The notes beneath the pieces were generated by a model. The model was not told the origin of the DNA. It saw nothing but the letters and a program-made list of their open reading frames with translations, and ran no database searches. DNA of 64,000 nt from Mycolicibacterium fortuitum subsp. fortuitum (GTDB lineage Bacteria > Actinomycetota > Actinomycetes > Mycobacteriales > Mycobacteriaceae): the NCBI RefSeq assembly GCF_022179545.1, contig NZ_AP025518.1:3472001-3536000 (forward strand). The letters are read 5' to 3'. Numbering within the stretch: the stretch's first letter is position 1; each line of letters opens with the position of its first letter. The translations under genes and the position numbers were made by a program. Of this stretch, positions 9,008-17,595 are shown in pieces.

Positions 9008-10933
9008 ATGGACATGTTCACCCCGACACTGGACTGGGGTGGTGAGCTTCTCGCCTCGTTGCAGTGGATCGCCATCGCCTGGGTCATCGCCGCGTTCTGC
9101 ACGCTGGCCGTGCTGACAACCGTCGGCATGCTGACTCATTGGGGTCGACAGTTCTGGCGCATCACCGGCGCGTATTTCGTGGGCCCGGGATCGCTGAAGG
9201 TCTGGCTGTGGCTGGGCACGATTCTGTTGTCGGTGATTGCAGGCGTCCGACTCTCCGTGCTGTTCAGCTATCAGGGCAACGACATGATGAGCGGCGCGCA
9301 GGTCGCCGTGCAGGGCCTGGCCGCGAACGACGAGGCGGTCAAGGAGTCCGGCATCCACGGGTTCTGGGTGGCGCTGGGCATCTTCTGTGTCCTGGCCGTC
9401 GTCCACGTTGCCCGCGTCATGCTCGACCTGTTCATCATGCAGCGGTTCATGCTGGCCTGGCGGGCCTGGCTGACCGACCGGCTGACCGGCGACTGGCTGA
9501 GCGAAAAGGCCTACTACCGCACCCGGTTCATCGATGACACGATCGACAACCCGGATCAACGTATCCAGTCCGACATCGACATCTTCACCGCAGGCGTGGG
9601 CCCGATGCCCAACAACCCCAACTACTTCAGCAAGAGCACGCTGCTGTTCGGCGCCATCGACGCGGTGGTGTCGGTCATTTCGTTCGCCGTGATTCTGTGG
9701 AACCTTTCGGGAAACCTGACGCTGTTCGGGTTCACCATGCCTCGCGCGATGTTCTGGATCGGCCTTTTCTACGTCCTGCTCGCCAGCATCGTGGCGTTCT
9801 GGATCGGCCATCCGTTGATCCGGCTGACCTTCAACAACGAGAAGTACAACGCCGCGTTCCGGTACGCGCTGGTGCGGTTGCGGGATGCGGCCGAAGCCGT
9901 GGCGTTCTACCGCGGCGAGATCGCCGAACGCCTGCAGCTGCGTGAGCGGTTCGAGCCGGTGGTGTCCAACTACCGCCGGTTCATCAACCGCTCGGTGAAG
10001 TTCTACGGCTGGAACCTGTCGATCAGCCAGATCATCGTGCCGCTGCCGTGGGTGCTGCAGGCTCCGCGGTTGTTCACCGGCGAGATCAAGCTGGGTGCGG
10101 TGAACCAGACGATCTCGGCGTTCAACAACATCCAGGATTCGCTGTCGTTCTTCCGTAATTCCTATGACGCGTTCGCCGGATGGCGGGCCTCGATCCTGCG
10201 TCTGCACGGCCTGGTGATCGCCAATGAGGAAGCCCGGGCTCTGCCCGAGCTGACGATCGAGCCGAGCAAGGACTGCCTGGTCGAACTCGACTCCGTCGAG
10301 GTGCGCACCCCGGCCGGCGAGCCGCTGGTCGACAACCTGGACCTGCGGCTCGACTCGGGTGACACGCTGATCGTGACCGGCGAGTCGGGCGCGGGCAAGA
10401 CCACTCTGTTGCGCAGTCTGGCGCAGCTGTGGCCCTACGCCACCGGCACCTTCCGGTATCCGTGCGACGCCAACGAGACCATGTTCCTGTCGCAGATGCC
10501 CTACGTGCCGTTGGGTGATCTGCGCGCGGTGGTCTCGTATCCGGCCGAGCCGGGAAGCATCCCGGACGAGGACCTGCACGCTGCACTGCAGAAGGTGTCG
10601 CTGCCGCAGTGCTCAAAGAGGCTGTCCGAGGTGGCCGACTGGGCGAAGGTGCTCTCCCCCGGCGAACAGCAGCGCATCGCGTTCGCCCGGATCCTGCTCA
10701 CCCGCCCGAGGGCGGTATTCCTGGACGAGGCCACCTCCGCACTCGACGAGGGCCTGGAGTACACGATGTACGCGCTGGTGCGCGCCGAGCTGCCCGACAC
10801 CATCCTGGTCAGCGTCACCCACCGCAGCACGGTGGGCCAGCACCACGAGAAGCATCTGAAGCTGCACGGCGGCGGCCGTTGGACTTTGGGCGAGGTCGAA
10901 GACGACGCGGCCGACCTGGTCAAGCAACCCTGA
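9008..10933 (+). CDS. bacA: BacA/SbmA-like ABC transporter (Rv1819c type), copy 1
   Basis: A 641-residue fused transporter: an SbmA_BacA-type membrane domain (about 1-400, six or more hydrophobic segments) joined to an ABC ATPase (about 420-640). ATPase motifs are complete: Walker [10 protein letters not shown], signature LSPGEQQR, Walker [14 protein letters not shown] and the switch histidine in VTHRS. The M. tuberculosis homologue Rv1819c was shown to import vitamin B12 and other hydrophilic molecules such as bleomycin and antimicrobial peptides through a large water-filled cavity, despite its exporter fold. Start at ATG 9008 (MDMF) gives almost exactly the known length; an ATG two codons later is possible. 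A close paralogue follows 32 bases downstream. Confidence 0.93.
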   Translation: MDMFTPTLDWGGELLASLQWIAIAWVIAAFCTLAVLTTVGMLTHWGRQFWRITGAYFVGPGSLKVWLWLGTILLSVIAGVRLSVLFSYQGNDMMSGAQVAVQGLAANDEAVKESGIHGFWVALGIFCVLAVVHVARVMLDLFIMQRFMLAWRAWLTDRLTGDWLSEKAYYRTRFIDDTIDNPDQRIQSDIDIFTAGVGPMPNNPNYFSKSTLLFGAIDAVVSVISFAVILWNLSGNLTLFGFTMPRAMFWIGLFYVLLASIVAFWIGHPLIRLTFNNEKYNAAFRYALVRLRDAAEAVAFYRGEIAERLQLRERFEPVVSNYRRFINRSVKFYGWNLSISQIIVPLPWVLQAPRLFTGEIKLGAVNQTISAFNNIQDSLSFFRNSYDAFAGWRASILRLHGLVIANEEARALPELTIEPSKDCLVELDSVEVRTPAGEPLVDNLDLRLDSGDTLIVTGESGAGKTTLLRSLAQLWPYATGTFRYPCDANETMFLSQMPYVPLGDLRAVVSYPAEPGSIPDEDLHAALQKVSLPQCSKRLSEVADWAKVLSPGEQQRIAFARILLTRPRAVFLDEATSALDEGLEYTMYALVRAELPDTILVSVTHRSTVGQHHEKHLKLHGGGRWTLGEVEDDAADLVKQP

Positions 10934-10965
10934 TCGGGCGATAGTTCCCGGTAACTTCCCGGGGT

Positions 10966-12879
10966 ATGGCGATGTTCACCCAGTCCCTGGACTGGGGCAA
11001 CGAGATCCTGGCATCACTGCTGTGGGCCGCCAAGGCGTGGGCGATCGGGGCGGCGGCCATGGTGGCCGTCCTTGCGGTGCTGGCACGGCTCACCTCGTGG
11101 GGCCGGCAGTTCTGGCGGGTCTCCGGCGGTTATTTCCTTGGCCGCCAGAGCATTCCGGTGTGGCTACTGCTGGGCGTGCTGCTGTTCTCGGTGATGCTGT
11201 CGGTGCGCATGGACGTGTTGTTCAGCTACTACGCCAACGACCAGTTCACGGCACTGCAGGTGGCCTTCACCGGTGCCGGCGCGGGCAACGATGCGGTGCG
11301 TGATTCTGGGATTGCCGGCTTCTGGAAATCCATCGTCATCTTCGTGCTGCTGGTGTCGGCCGAGATAACCCTGACGCTGCTCGACCTGCTTCTCATGCAG
11401 TACTTCATCGTTCGCTGGCGCATCTGGCTCACCAACCGTCTCACCGGTGACTGGCTGGATCAGCGGGCCTATTACCGCGGTCGGTTCGTCGGCGGTTTCG
11501 GCGGCACCCCGATCGACAACCCGGATCAGCGCATCCAGCAGGACATCGACGTGTTCACCACCGGCACCGGGCCCGAAACCAACACCGGCACGGTCGCGAC
11601 CTCACAGACCCTGGTGTTCGGATCGGTCTACGCGATCGTCTCGGTCGTCGCGTTCACCCCGATCCTGTGGAATCTCGCCGGGCCACTGACGGTCCTCGGG
11701 GTGACGATCCCCAAAGCGCTGTTCTGGATCGCACTGCTGTGGGTGGCCGTCACGACTGTCGTGGCGGTCTGGATCGGTAAGCCCATCATCCGCTTGACCT
11801 TCCGCAACTCGCTGACCAACGCGGCGTTCCGGTACGCACTGGTGCGGATCCGGGACGGGGCCGAAGCCGTGGGCTTCTACCGAGGCGAACGCACCGAGCG
11901 GGGCACCCTGAACGTGCTGTTCGCCAACGTCATCGCGAACTTCCGCAGCCTGGTGCTGCGCAGCGTGGCGTTCCTGGGCTGGAACCGCTCCATCAACCGG
12001 ATCATCGAACCGCTTCCGCTGATCATCCAGGCGCCACGGTTGTTCGCCGCCGAACTGCAACTGGGCGACGTCACCCAGTCGTCGGCCGCATTCGACCGGG
12101 TGCAGAGCTCGTTGAGTTTCTTCCGCTCGGTGTACGACGCGTTCGCCGGATACCGGGCAGCCATAATCCGTCTGGACGGACTCGTCACCGCAAACGAACA
12201 GGCAAGGGCGCTACCGCGATTGGACACCGGCGTCAGTACCAACGGCGGAGTCGAGCTCGTGAACGTCGAAGTGCGTTCGCCCGGCGGCGATCTGCTCCTT
12301 CACGACCTCGACATGCAACTGGCACCCGGCGATTCGCTGGTGATCACCGGACCCTCGGGCACCGGGAAGACCACCCTGCTGCGCAGCCTGGCGCGGCTAT
12401 GGCCCTACGGATCCGGAACAGTGCGCTATCCCGAGCAGGGCGAGACGATGTTCCTCTCCCAACTCCCCTACGCCCCGCTGGGTGACCTGCGCACGGTGGC
12501 GTCCTATCCCGCGCCTGCGGGCACCTACGGCGACGACGACATCCGCGCCGCACTCGACACCGTCGCCCTGGGAAATCTGACATCCCGACTCGACGACGAC
12601 GCCGATTGGGGAAAAGTGCTCTCCCCCGGCGAACAGCAGCGGATCGCGTTCGCCAGGGTCCTGCTGGCCAAACCCACGGCGGTGTTCCTCGACGAGGCCA
12701 CCTCGGCGCTCGACGCAGGTCAGCAGTACGCCCTGTACACGACCCTGCGAAACGAACTGCCCGACTGCATCGTGGTGAGTATCAGCCATCGCGATAGCGT
12801 CAACCGGCTCCACGACCGTCGCCTCGAACTACTCGGCGACGGTCGCTGGGAGCTGGGGCTGGTCGGCGAACCGGCTTAG
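10966..12879 (+). CDS. BacA/SbmA-like ABC transporter, tandem copy 2
   Basis: A 637-residue paralogue of the preceding gene with the same architecture: membrane domain with AMFTQSLDWGNEILASLLW at the start, [12 protein letters not shown] at the intracellular loop, then ATPase with Walker [18 protein letters not shown] and [13 protein letters not shown]. Both copies retain every ATPase motif, so both look active. The clearest difference is an 8-residue Gly-rich insertion (around VGGFGGTP) before the DNPDQRIQ segment in this copy. The pair could act separately as homodimers or together as a heterodimer; nothing in the sequence decides this. It converges on the flavoprotein gene with a 4-base overlap of the stop regions. 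Confidence 0.92.
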   Translation: MAMFTQSLDWGNEILASLLWAAKAWAIGAAAMVAVLAVLARLTSWGRQFWRVSGGYFLGRQSIPVWLLLGVLLFSVMLSVRMDVLFSYYANDQFTALQVAFTGAGAGNDAVRDSGIAGFWKSIVIFVLLVSAEITLTLLDLLLMQYFIVRWRIWLTNRLTGDWLDQRAYYRGRFVGGFGGTPIDNPDQRIQQDIDVFTTGTGPETNTGTVATSQTLVFGSVYAIVSVVAFTPILWNLAGPLTVLGVTIPKALFWIALLWVAVTTVVAVWIGKPIIRLTFRNSLTNAAFRYALVRIRDGAEAVGFYRGERTERGTLNVLFANVIANFRSLVLRSVAFLGWNRSINRIIEPLPLIIQAPRLFAAELQLGDVTQSSAAFDRVQSSLSFFRSVYDAFAGYRAAIIRLDGLVTANEQARALPRLDTGVSTNGGVELVNVEVRSPGGDLLLHDLDMQLAPGDSLVITGPSGTGKTTLLRSLARLWPYGSGTVRYPEQGETMFLSQLPYAPLGDLRTVASYPAPAGTYGDDDIRAALDTVALGNLTSRLDDDADWGKVLSPGEQQRIAFARVLLAKPTAVFLDEATSALDAGQQYALYTTLRNELPDCIVVSISHRDSVNRLHDRRLELLGDGRWELGLVGEPA

Positions 12880-14363
12880 CGTGCCGCGGCGTGGGTTCCG
12901 GCGCGACGCCCGAAGAAGGAGCCCTCGCCGAGCTGGACGCCACTGGCGTATCCCTCACCGTCCTGGGCGATGTTGGACGCGCACGCCCCCGCCGCGTACA
13001 GGCCGGCGATGGGGCTGCCGTCCTCGGCCAACACCTCACCGTCGATCGAGACCGTCAGGCCACCCATCGTGAATCCGGAGTACATGGCGATGCCGAGGGA
13101 CAGATCGAAGGCCGCCCACGGGCCCTTGTCCTGCACCGCGATGTAGTCGGGTTGCTTGTGGAAGTCGGGGTCCTCGCCCTTGGCCGCATTGGCGTTGTAG
13201 CGATCCAGGGTCGCCTCCAGGTTGCCGGCCGGAATTCCCAACGCCTCTTCGGCTTCGGCGATCGTCTCGTAGCCGTCGATGAACTTGATCAGCGGCATCT
13301 CCGGCATCTGCATGTGGTCCTCGTCGACGATGAGGTAGGCCTGCTGGTCCGGCTGCGCGAGGACGAAGGCCGAGGTACGCGAGTGGTACGAATCCTCGGC
13401 CACGAAACGCTGCCCCTGGTTGTTCACGATCACACCGGTCAGCAGGATCTCCGGCGGGTAAGCCGCGGCCGTGATGAACAACTGGTCCATGCCGTTGGCC
13501 ACACCGCCCGCGGAGACACCCATCCGGATGCCCAGACCGTCGTCGTTGGGGTTGCCCAGGATGTAGGGCTCAACCTCGCCATGGTGTTTGGTGCGGCGCT
13601 TCTTGCCAAGGGCCGGTGTGTATTCGGCGACCATCTCGGGGTTCATCGCGAAACCACCTGCCGTGATGATGACCGATTTGGCTTTGACGTAACCGGTTTC
13701 GGAGAAGTGCTTCCATTTCACACCGACCACCGACCGGTCCCGCGCACGGCCGTCGACGACGAGGTTGGTGGCGCCGGTCTCGTAACGCATCGTGACGCCC
13801 AGCGTCTCGGCACGCTTGAGCAGGAGGTCGATCACCATGGCGGCGCCGCCCAGCTCGCCGGGCACGGGCACCGAGTGACCGCGCGGCGCCGGCTTGGCCT
13901 TCTCGGTGAACGGCCACACCTTCTCGTTGCCGGTGTAGGACAGCCCTTCGGTGCCCGGCGGAACCACGACCTTGCCGGGGTAGAAGCTCCGCTCGAACTG
14001 AAAGCCCAGTCCCTCAAGCCAATTGAAGTGCTCGACGCTACCGTCGCTGTAGGCGCGGATCTTCTCCAGATCGGGCTCACGAGAGACGGCGACGAGGTAC
14101 TTGTACATCTCCTCAGCAGAGTCGGGGTGCCCCGTCGCCTCCTGGACCGCGGTTCCGCCGCCGAGATAGAAATGCCCGCCGGCCATCGCGGTGGTTCCAC
14201 CTGCCGCCGCCGCCTTCTCCAACACGAGAACCCGGGCACCGCCGGCCGCAGCGCTCACCGCTGCGCAGCCTCCGGCGATGCCGAATCCGATCACCACGAC
14301 GTCGAACTCGTCGGACCAGGATTCGACGTCCGCGGCCTTGACGACCTCGGGGATTTCCTTCAC
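12876..14363 (-). CDS. KstD-like FAD-binding dehydrogenase (Rv1817 type)
   Basis: A 495-residue flavoprotein of the fumarate reductase/3-ketosteroid-delta-1-dehydrogenase superfamily (FAD_binding_2). The dinucleotide fold is at the N-terminus (VVIGFGIAGGCAA, then VLVLEKAAAAGGTTAMAGG), a second FAD contact is in VIITAGGFAMNPEM, and the C-terminal GGLTVSIDGEVL and AAGACASNIAQDGEGYASG motifs match KstD-like enzymes. No signal peptide is present. GTG 14363 overlaps the stop of the VOC gene (GTGA), so the two are translationally coupled, behind a KstR-type operator. This suggests a steroid or steroid-like substrate, which is inference. It corresponds to the uncharacterised flavoprotein Rv1817 of M. 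tuberculosis. Confidence 0.88.
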   Translation of the reverse strand: MKEIPEVVKAADVESWSDEFDVVVIGFGIAGGCAAVSAAAGGARVLVLEKAAAAGGTTAMAGGHFYLGGGTAVQEATGHPDSAEEMYKYLVAVSREPDLEKIRAYSDGSVEHFNWLEGLGFQFERSFYPGKVVVPPGTEGLSYTGNEKVWPFTEKAKPAPRGHSVPVPGELGGAAMVIDLLLKRAETLGVTMRYETGATNLVVDGRARDRSVVGVKWKHFSETGYVKAKSVIITAGGFAMNPEMVAEYTPALGKKRRTKHHGEVEPYILGNPNDDGLGIRMGVSAGGVANGMDQLFITAAAYPPEILLTGVIVNNQGQRFVAEDSYHSRTSAFVLAQPDQQAYLIVDEDHMQMPEMPLIKFIDGYETIAEAEEALGIPAGNLEATLDRYNANAAKGEDPDFHKQPDYIAVQDKGPWAAFDLSLGIAMYSGFTMGGLTVSIDGEVLAEDGSPIAGLYAAGACASNIAQDGEGYASGVQLGEGSFFGRRAGTHAAAR

Positions 14364-14854
14364 TGCTGCTCCTGTTTCACATACTCGAAGAACGCCCGGA
14401 TCTCGGGCGGGATGTAAGCGATCTCCAGATACGGCACCCCGGCCCCGGGAGCCGACAGGTAGGCGAATCTCATGCCTCCGGGCATCTCGCCCTGACACAC
14501 CACCGGCGTCCCCTCGGACTCGGCGTCATGCAGCTTCGCGTCGAATGCCTCCGGGTCCGCCGCCTCGATGCAGATGTGGTGCAGGCCTGCGCCGTGCTGC
14601 TGAAGAAACTCTGTGTAGATGCTCTCGCCGTCGGTCGGCGCGATGAGTTCCAGTTGGGTCTCACCGGCATAGCTCAGCGAGATGTCGGCCACGAAATCGG
14701 CGGGCCGGCCCCGGTACCGGCAGGTGTCGGGACCGAAATGCACCGCAGGCATACGCACCCACCGGCGTGCCCCCAGCAACGTGGTGAGAGCCTGCTCGGT
14801 GGCGTCCAGATCAGCGGTAACCCAGGCGATCTGGACAGGTGTCTGATTAACCAT
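14360..14854 (-). CDS. VOC/glyoxalase-fold protein
   Basis: A 164-residue vicinal-oxygen-chelate fold protein (Glyoxalase_4 type). The paired beta-alpha-beta3 modules are recognisable: QIAWVTADLDATEQAL and GAGLHHICIEAADPEAF, the latter supplying a metal-ligand histidine, and a glutamate ligand in QLELIAP or PYLEIAY. Such proteins include methylmalonyl-CoA epimerases and ring-cleavage dioxygenases, so the reaction cannot be named. I used ATG 14854; a GTG seven codons upstream (14875) is also in frame with no better ribosome site. It lies first in a two-gene operon with the KstD-like flavoprotein and 34 bases behind a perfect KstR-type box. Confidence 0.82.
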   Translation of the reverse strand: MVNQTPVQIAWVTADLDATEQALTTLLGARRWVRMPAVHFGPDTCRYRGRPADFVADISLSYAGETQLELIAPTDGESIYTEFLQQHGAGLHHICIEAADPEAFDAKLHDAESEGTPVVCQGEMPGGMRFAYLSAPGAGVPYLEIAYIPPEIRAFFEYVKQEQQ

Positions 14855-14888
14855 CGCCAAGAGAATATCGCCCACCCGCCGGGTTGGC

Positions 14889-14902
14889 TAGAACGTGTTC
14901 TA
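14889..14902. promoter_or_regulatory. KstR-type operator (TnnAACnnGTTnnA)
   Basis: The sequence TAGAACGTGTTCTA matches every fixed position of the published KstR consensus, and its arms extend by one more base pair on each side (CTAGAAC, 2-base spacer, GTTCTAG). KstR is the TetR-family repressor of cholesterol-catabolism genes in mycobacteria and rhodococci. The site lies 34 bases upstream of the VOC-flavoprotein operon and 20 bases beyond the 3' end of the trypsin-like gene on the same strand, so it most plausibly controls the operon. Confidence 0.75.
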
Positions 14903-14921
14903 GTTAGCGAAACGTCTCAGG

Positions 14922-15617
14922 TCAGGGCTGCCCGGCCAGGTTGGACACCTCGCCGGCCGGCAATCCGCCACCGCCGCGCGCCTGCCCACTGACGTTCTGC
15001 CAGGACACCGCGGCCGGATAGTTGCCCCACGTGCTGTTGAACATGCCGATGATCGCCGCGCGCCCATCCGGCATCACCACATATACCGGGCCACCGGAGT
15101 CGCCTTTCTGGCTGACCACGCCGTTGGCCATGGTGAACCAACCGTTGTTGACGGCCTGGATGGTGCCGCAGCTCTCCCCGGTCACCACACCGAAGTGGCA
15201 GACCGGTGCACCCTGGGTCGGGACCACCGAAGCGTCCTCCACCAGCATCCGCCCGCCCGGCAGGATGTTGTTGACGGCGACATCGCCGGCCAATTGGACG
15301 GTCTCCCAATCGGAAATCATGTGGTTGGTGTCGACGGTGGCGCCGTCAGGCGTGTTGTCCTGATAGGAACCGAGGTGCCCGATGAAGTTGCCGTCCCGGT
15401 CACCCACCGGACCGCTTCCCCTGCAGTGGCCCGCGGTGAACGCGACGCGGCTGATCGGATCCACATAGCCCAGCGTGCAGACATTGGTGCCCTGCCGGAC
15501 CTCCATACCCGGGTACACCAGCGAACCCTCGGCGGCAGCCACCGGCGCCGGGCACACCAGCAGCCCTGCAACCGGAATTCCGACCAACGTCCGCGTCACC
15601 CCACCTAGCCACCTCAT
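14922..15617 (-). CDS. Secreted trypsin-like serine protease family protein (Rv1815 type)
   Basis: A 231-residue exported protein. A signal peptide of about 28 residues (ending CPAPVAAAEG) precedes a chymotrypsin-fold domain. The catalytic serine motif is complete (QKGDSGGPVYVV) and the histidine is in AFTAGHC. An aspartate is available in the DWETVQLAGD region. Paired cysteines (NVCTLG with AGHC, VCHFG with SCGTIQ) suggest disulfides typical of secreted proteases. Start ATG 15617 is chosen because GAGGGAGG lies about nine bases upstream; the frame is open to a GTG at 15659. The M. tuberculosis counterpart Rv1815 is a conserved exported protein without assigned substrate. It is transcribed toward the KstR box. 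Confidence 0.85.
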   Translation of the reverse strand: MRWLGGVTRTLVGIPVAGLLVCPAPVAAAEGSLVYPGMEVRQGTNVCTLGYVDPISRVAFTAGHCRGSGPVGDRDGNFIGHLGSYQDNTPDGATVDTNHMISDWETVQLAGDVAVNNILPGGRMLVEDASVVPTQGAPVCHFGVVTGESCGTIQAVNNGWFTMANGVVSQKGDSGGPVYVVMPDGRAAIIGMFNSTWGNYPAAVSWQNVSGQARGGGGLPAGEVSNLAGQP

Positions 15618-15750
15618 CACGGCCGGCCTCCCTCGCTGTACGGACGTGGTGCACGTCACCCTACTGACATCAATATCGGCCGGAGGGCGACTTCGTTACC
15701 GGGGGTACCCGACTTCCGCCCAGTTTGACCGCTTTCACCACGAAAAAACG

Positions 15751-15779
15751 ACGGCCCGGACCAATGCGGTCCGGGCCGT
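15751..15779 (-). terminator. Intrinsic terminator of the lectin-LysM gene
   Basis: A perfect 12-bp GC-rich stem (15751-15762 with 15768-15779) with a 5-base loop. On the minus strand it is followed by CGTTTTTTCG. It begins 13 bases past the lectin-LysM stop codon. This is an unusually canonical rho-independent terminator for a mycobacterium. Confidence 0.92.
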
Positions 15780-15792
15780 GCGTCTGTTCAGG

Positions 15793-16407
15793 TCAAGGAA
15801 TCGTCAAGACCTGGCCGGGGTGAATCAGGTCCGGATTGGCGATGCCGCTGGCATCGGCGATCTGCTGGTAGCGGTTGCCGTCGCCGTAGAAGCGTTCGGC
15901 GATCGCCCACAGGGTGTCGCCGGAGACCACGGTGTACGTGCGCGGCTCGGGCGCCGGCGGGGGTGGCGGCGGCGCGGCCGGCTCGGGAGCGGCTGCCGGT
16001 GCGGGCTCTTCCACAGCGGCCGGTGCCACCTCGGGCTCGGGCGCGGCAGCCTCAGGGGCCGGTGGCGGCGGCTCGGAGGTCTCGGTCTTGGACGACCACG
16101 CCGGCCCGTCCGCGGCGTACAGCACCAGGTTGCGGTCGTCCTGGAGAACCAGCTTGACGTCCTTCTTGCCCTTGGTGTCGCTGTGCCACACCGGCTTCTC
16201 GGGGGTGTACAGCACGAAGTTACCGTCGGTCTGCACCTCTGCCCGCACCACGTCCTGGCCGTTGGTGGAAGTCGACCAGACCGCTTGGTCGCGTGCGTAC
16301 AACACGAGGTTGCCGTCATCCTGCAACGTCAGCGTGTAGGCGCCGTTGTTGGAGGTGAGCGAACCACCCCTCTCCAGCTTCTGTCCTTCGGTCAGTGTGT
16401 CTCCCAC
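15793..16407 (-). CDS. Mannose-type B-lectin fused to LysM domain
   Basis: A 204-residue two-domain protein. Residues 1-110 form a bulb-type (monocot mannose-binding) lectin with three mannose-site repeats of the QxDxNxVxY type: LQDDGNLVLYA, VQTDGNFVLYT and LQDDRNLVLYA. A Pro/Ala/Glu-rich linker of about 40 residues leads to a C-terminal LysM domain (TYTVVSGDTLWAIAERFYGDG to HPGQVLTIP), which binds peptidoglycan-like glycans. No signal peptide is visible. The M. smegmatis homologue has been crystallised as a domain-swapped, mannose-binding dimer. GTG 16407 is preceded by AAAGGGG. Linking cell-wall binding to mannose binding suggests a role with mannosylated envelope glycans, but how it leaves the cell is unclear. 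Confidence 0.93.
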   Translation of the reverse strand: MGDTLTEGQKLERGGSLTSNNGAYTLTLQDDGNLVLYARDQAVWSTSTNGQDVVRAEVQTDGNFVLYTPEKPVWHSDTKGKKDVKLVLQDDRNLVLYAADGPAWSSKTETSEPPPPAPEAAAPEPEVAPAAVEEPAPAAAPEPAAPPPPPPAPEPRTYTVVSGDTLWAIAERFYGDGNRYQQIADASGIANPDLIHPGQVLTIP

Positions 16408-16663
16408 GCATTACCCCTTTCTCCGGAACCGTGATCCGGGTTGTGCCACCCGGGTTCTGTCGACCTTACTGATTTCGAGTTTGCTTTGGTGCTATTCGGC
16501 TCGGCTCGAATTCAAACGTCTCACAAACACTGGGAAACGCTGGGAGTCTGGCGCACGGGAAGCGAGAATCGGGCGTGGACGGCGTGTCGCGAATCGTAGA
16601 TCGCGTTAATTCCGTGCCCGCCAATAGTTCTGGGCGCGTCGCTTCCGAGTCTGCCGGTCCACT

Positions 16664-17578
16664 TCAGCCGACCGGCTGGGATTCGACAGGAGATGCAGCG
16701 GGCTGCCAGCCCGGCGGGCCGAAGACGTAGCCCAGCCTGTCCCGGAGGCGGCGGGCCTGGCGCACATCGCGAGCGATCGACACATATTCGTGGGTCTGCA
16801 GCGTCCAGATGTTGAACGTGTTCACCGGCTTGGTCAGCCCGTAGTGCGGACGGAACACCTCGGGCTGGAAGGTGCCGAACATCCGGTCCCAGAGGATGAG
16901 GATGCCGCCGTAGTTGCGGTCCAGGTACAACTGGTCACGTCCATGGTGCACACGATGATGCGACGGCGTGTTGAAGATGAATTCGATTGGCCGCCAGAGC
17001 TTTCCGACCCGCTCGGTGTGCACCCAGAACTGATAGACCAGGTTCACCGAGAAACTGGCGAACACCAGCCACGGCGGAATTCCCAACAGGGGCAACGGGA
17101 TCCAGGCCAGGATCTCGCCGCTGTTGTTCCATTTCTGCCGTAAAGCGGTGGCGAAGTTGTAGTACTCACTCGAGTGGTGGGCCTGATGCGTCGCCCAGAT
17201 CAATCGCACCCTATGCGCCACCCGGTGGTAGACGTAGAACAGCAGATCGACACCGATGATCGCGATCACCCAGGTGTACCACTGGTTTCCCGGCAGGTGC
17301 CACGGCGCCACATACGCGTAGATGGCGGCATACCCCAGCAAGGCCAGCAGCTTCCATCCGGCGGTGGTGAGGATCGACACGAGCCCCATCGAGATACTCG
17401 CCCAGGCGTCGCGGGTGTTGAACGCACCTGCCGGTTCCCGCTGCGCCTCAAGGTGTTCCAGACGGCGGGCAGCCACCCACTCCACGGTCAGCAGGATCAG
17501 GAAGAACGGGATCGCGAAGAACACCGGGTCCCGCATCGGCGGAGGCAGGAAGTCCAGAACGGACCGGATCATGTCCAT
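16664..17578 (-). CDS. erg3: Sterol desaturase / fatty acid hydroxylase family membrane protein (Rv1814 type)
   Basis: A 304-residue di-iron membrane oxygenase of the ERG3/fatty acid hydroxylase superfamily. The histidine clusters that bind the two irons are present: HRVAH, HQAHHSSEYYN and HHRVHHGRD, plus a further H near RPHYGL. Four or so membrane segments occupy about 15-170. The M. tuberculosis homologue Rv1814 is labelled erg3 (C-5 sterol desaturase), but mycobacteria do not make sterols de novo, so a lipid or host-sterol substrate is as likely. The start ATG 17578 lies 17 bases after the stop of the carboxylesterase gene, so the two are probably co-transcribed. Confidence 0.9.
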   Translation of the reverse strand: MDMIRSVLDFLPPPMRDPVFFAIPFFLILLTVEWVAARRLEHLEAQREPAGAFNTRDAWASISMGLVSILTTAGWKLLALLGYAAIYAYVAPWHLPGNQWYTWVIAIIGVDLLFYVYHRVAHRVRLIWATHQAHHSSEYYNFATALRQKWNNSGEILAWIPLPLLGIPPWLVFASFSVNLVYQFWVHTERVGKLWRPIEFIFNTPSHHRVHHGRDQLYLDRNYGGILILWDRMFGTFQPEVFRPHYGLTKPVNTFNIWTLQTHEYVSIARDVRQARRLRDRLGYVFGPPGWQPAASPVESQPVG

Positions 17579-17595
17579 GTGTCAATGCCTTCGTC

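Noticed and set aside
14360..14875. GTG at 14875 as start of the VOC gene
   Set aside because: Adds seven residues outside the usual start of the fold and has no better ribosome site than ATG 14854, so I kept the shorter version.
16408..16663. ydaO-type (c-di-AMP) riboswitch upstream of the LysM gene
   Set aside because: LysM genes are frequent targets, but the conserved core elements of that riboswitch are not present on the minus strand; only a 6-bp hairpin is seen.
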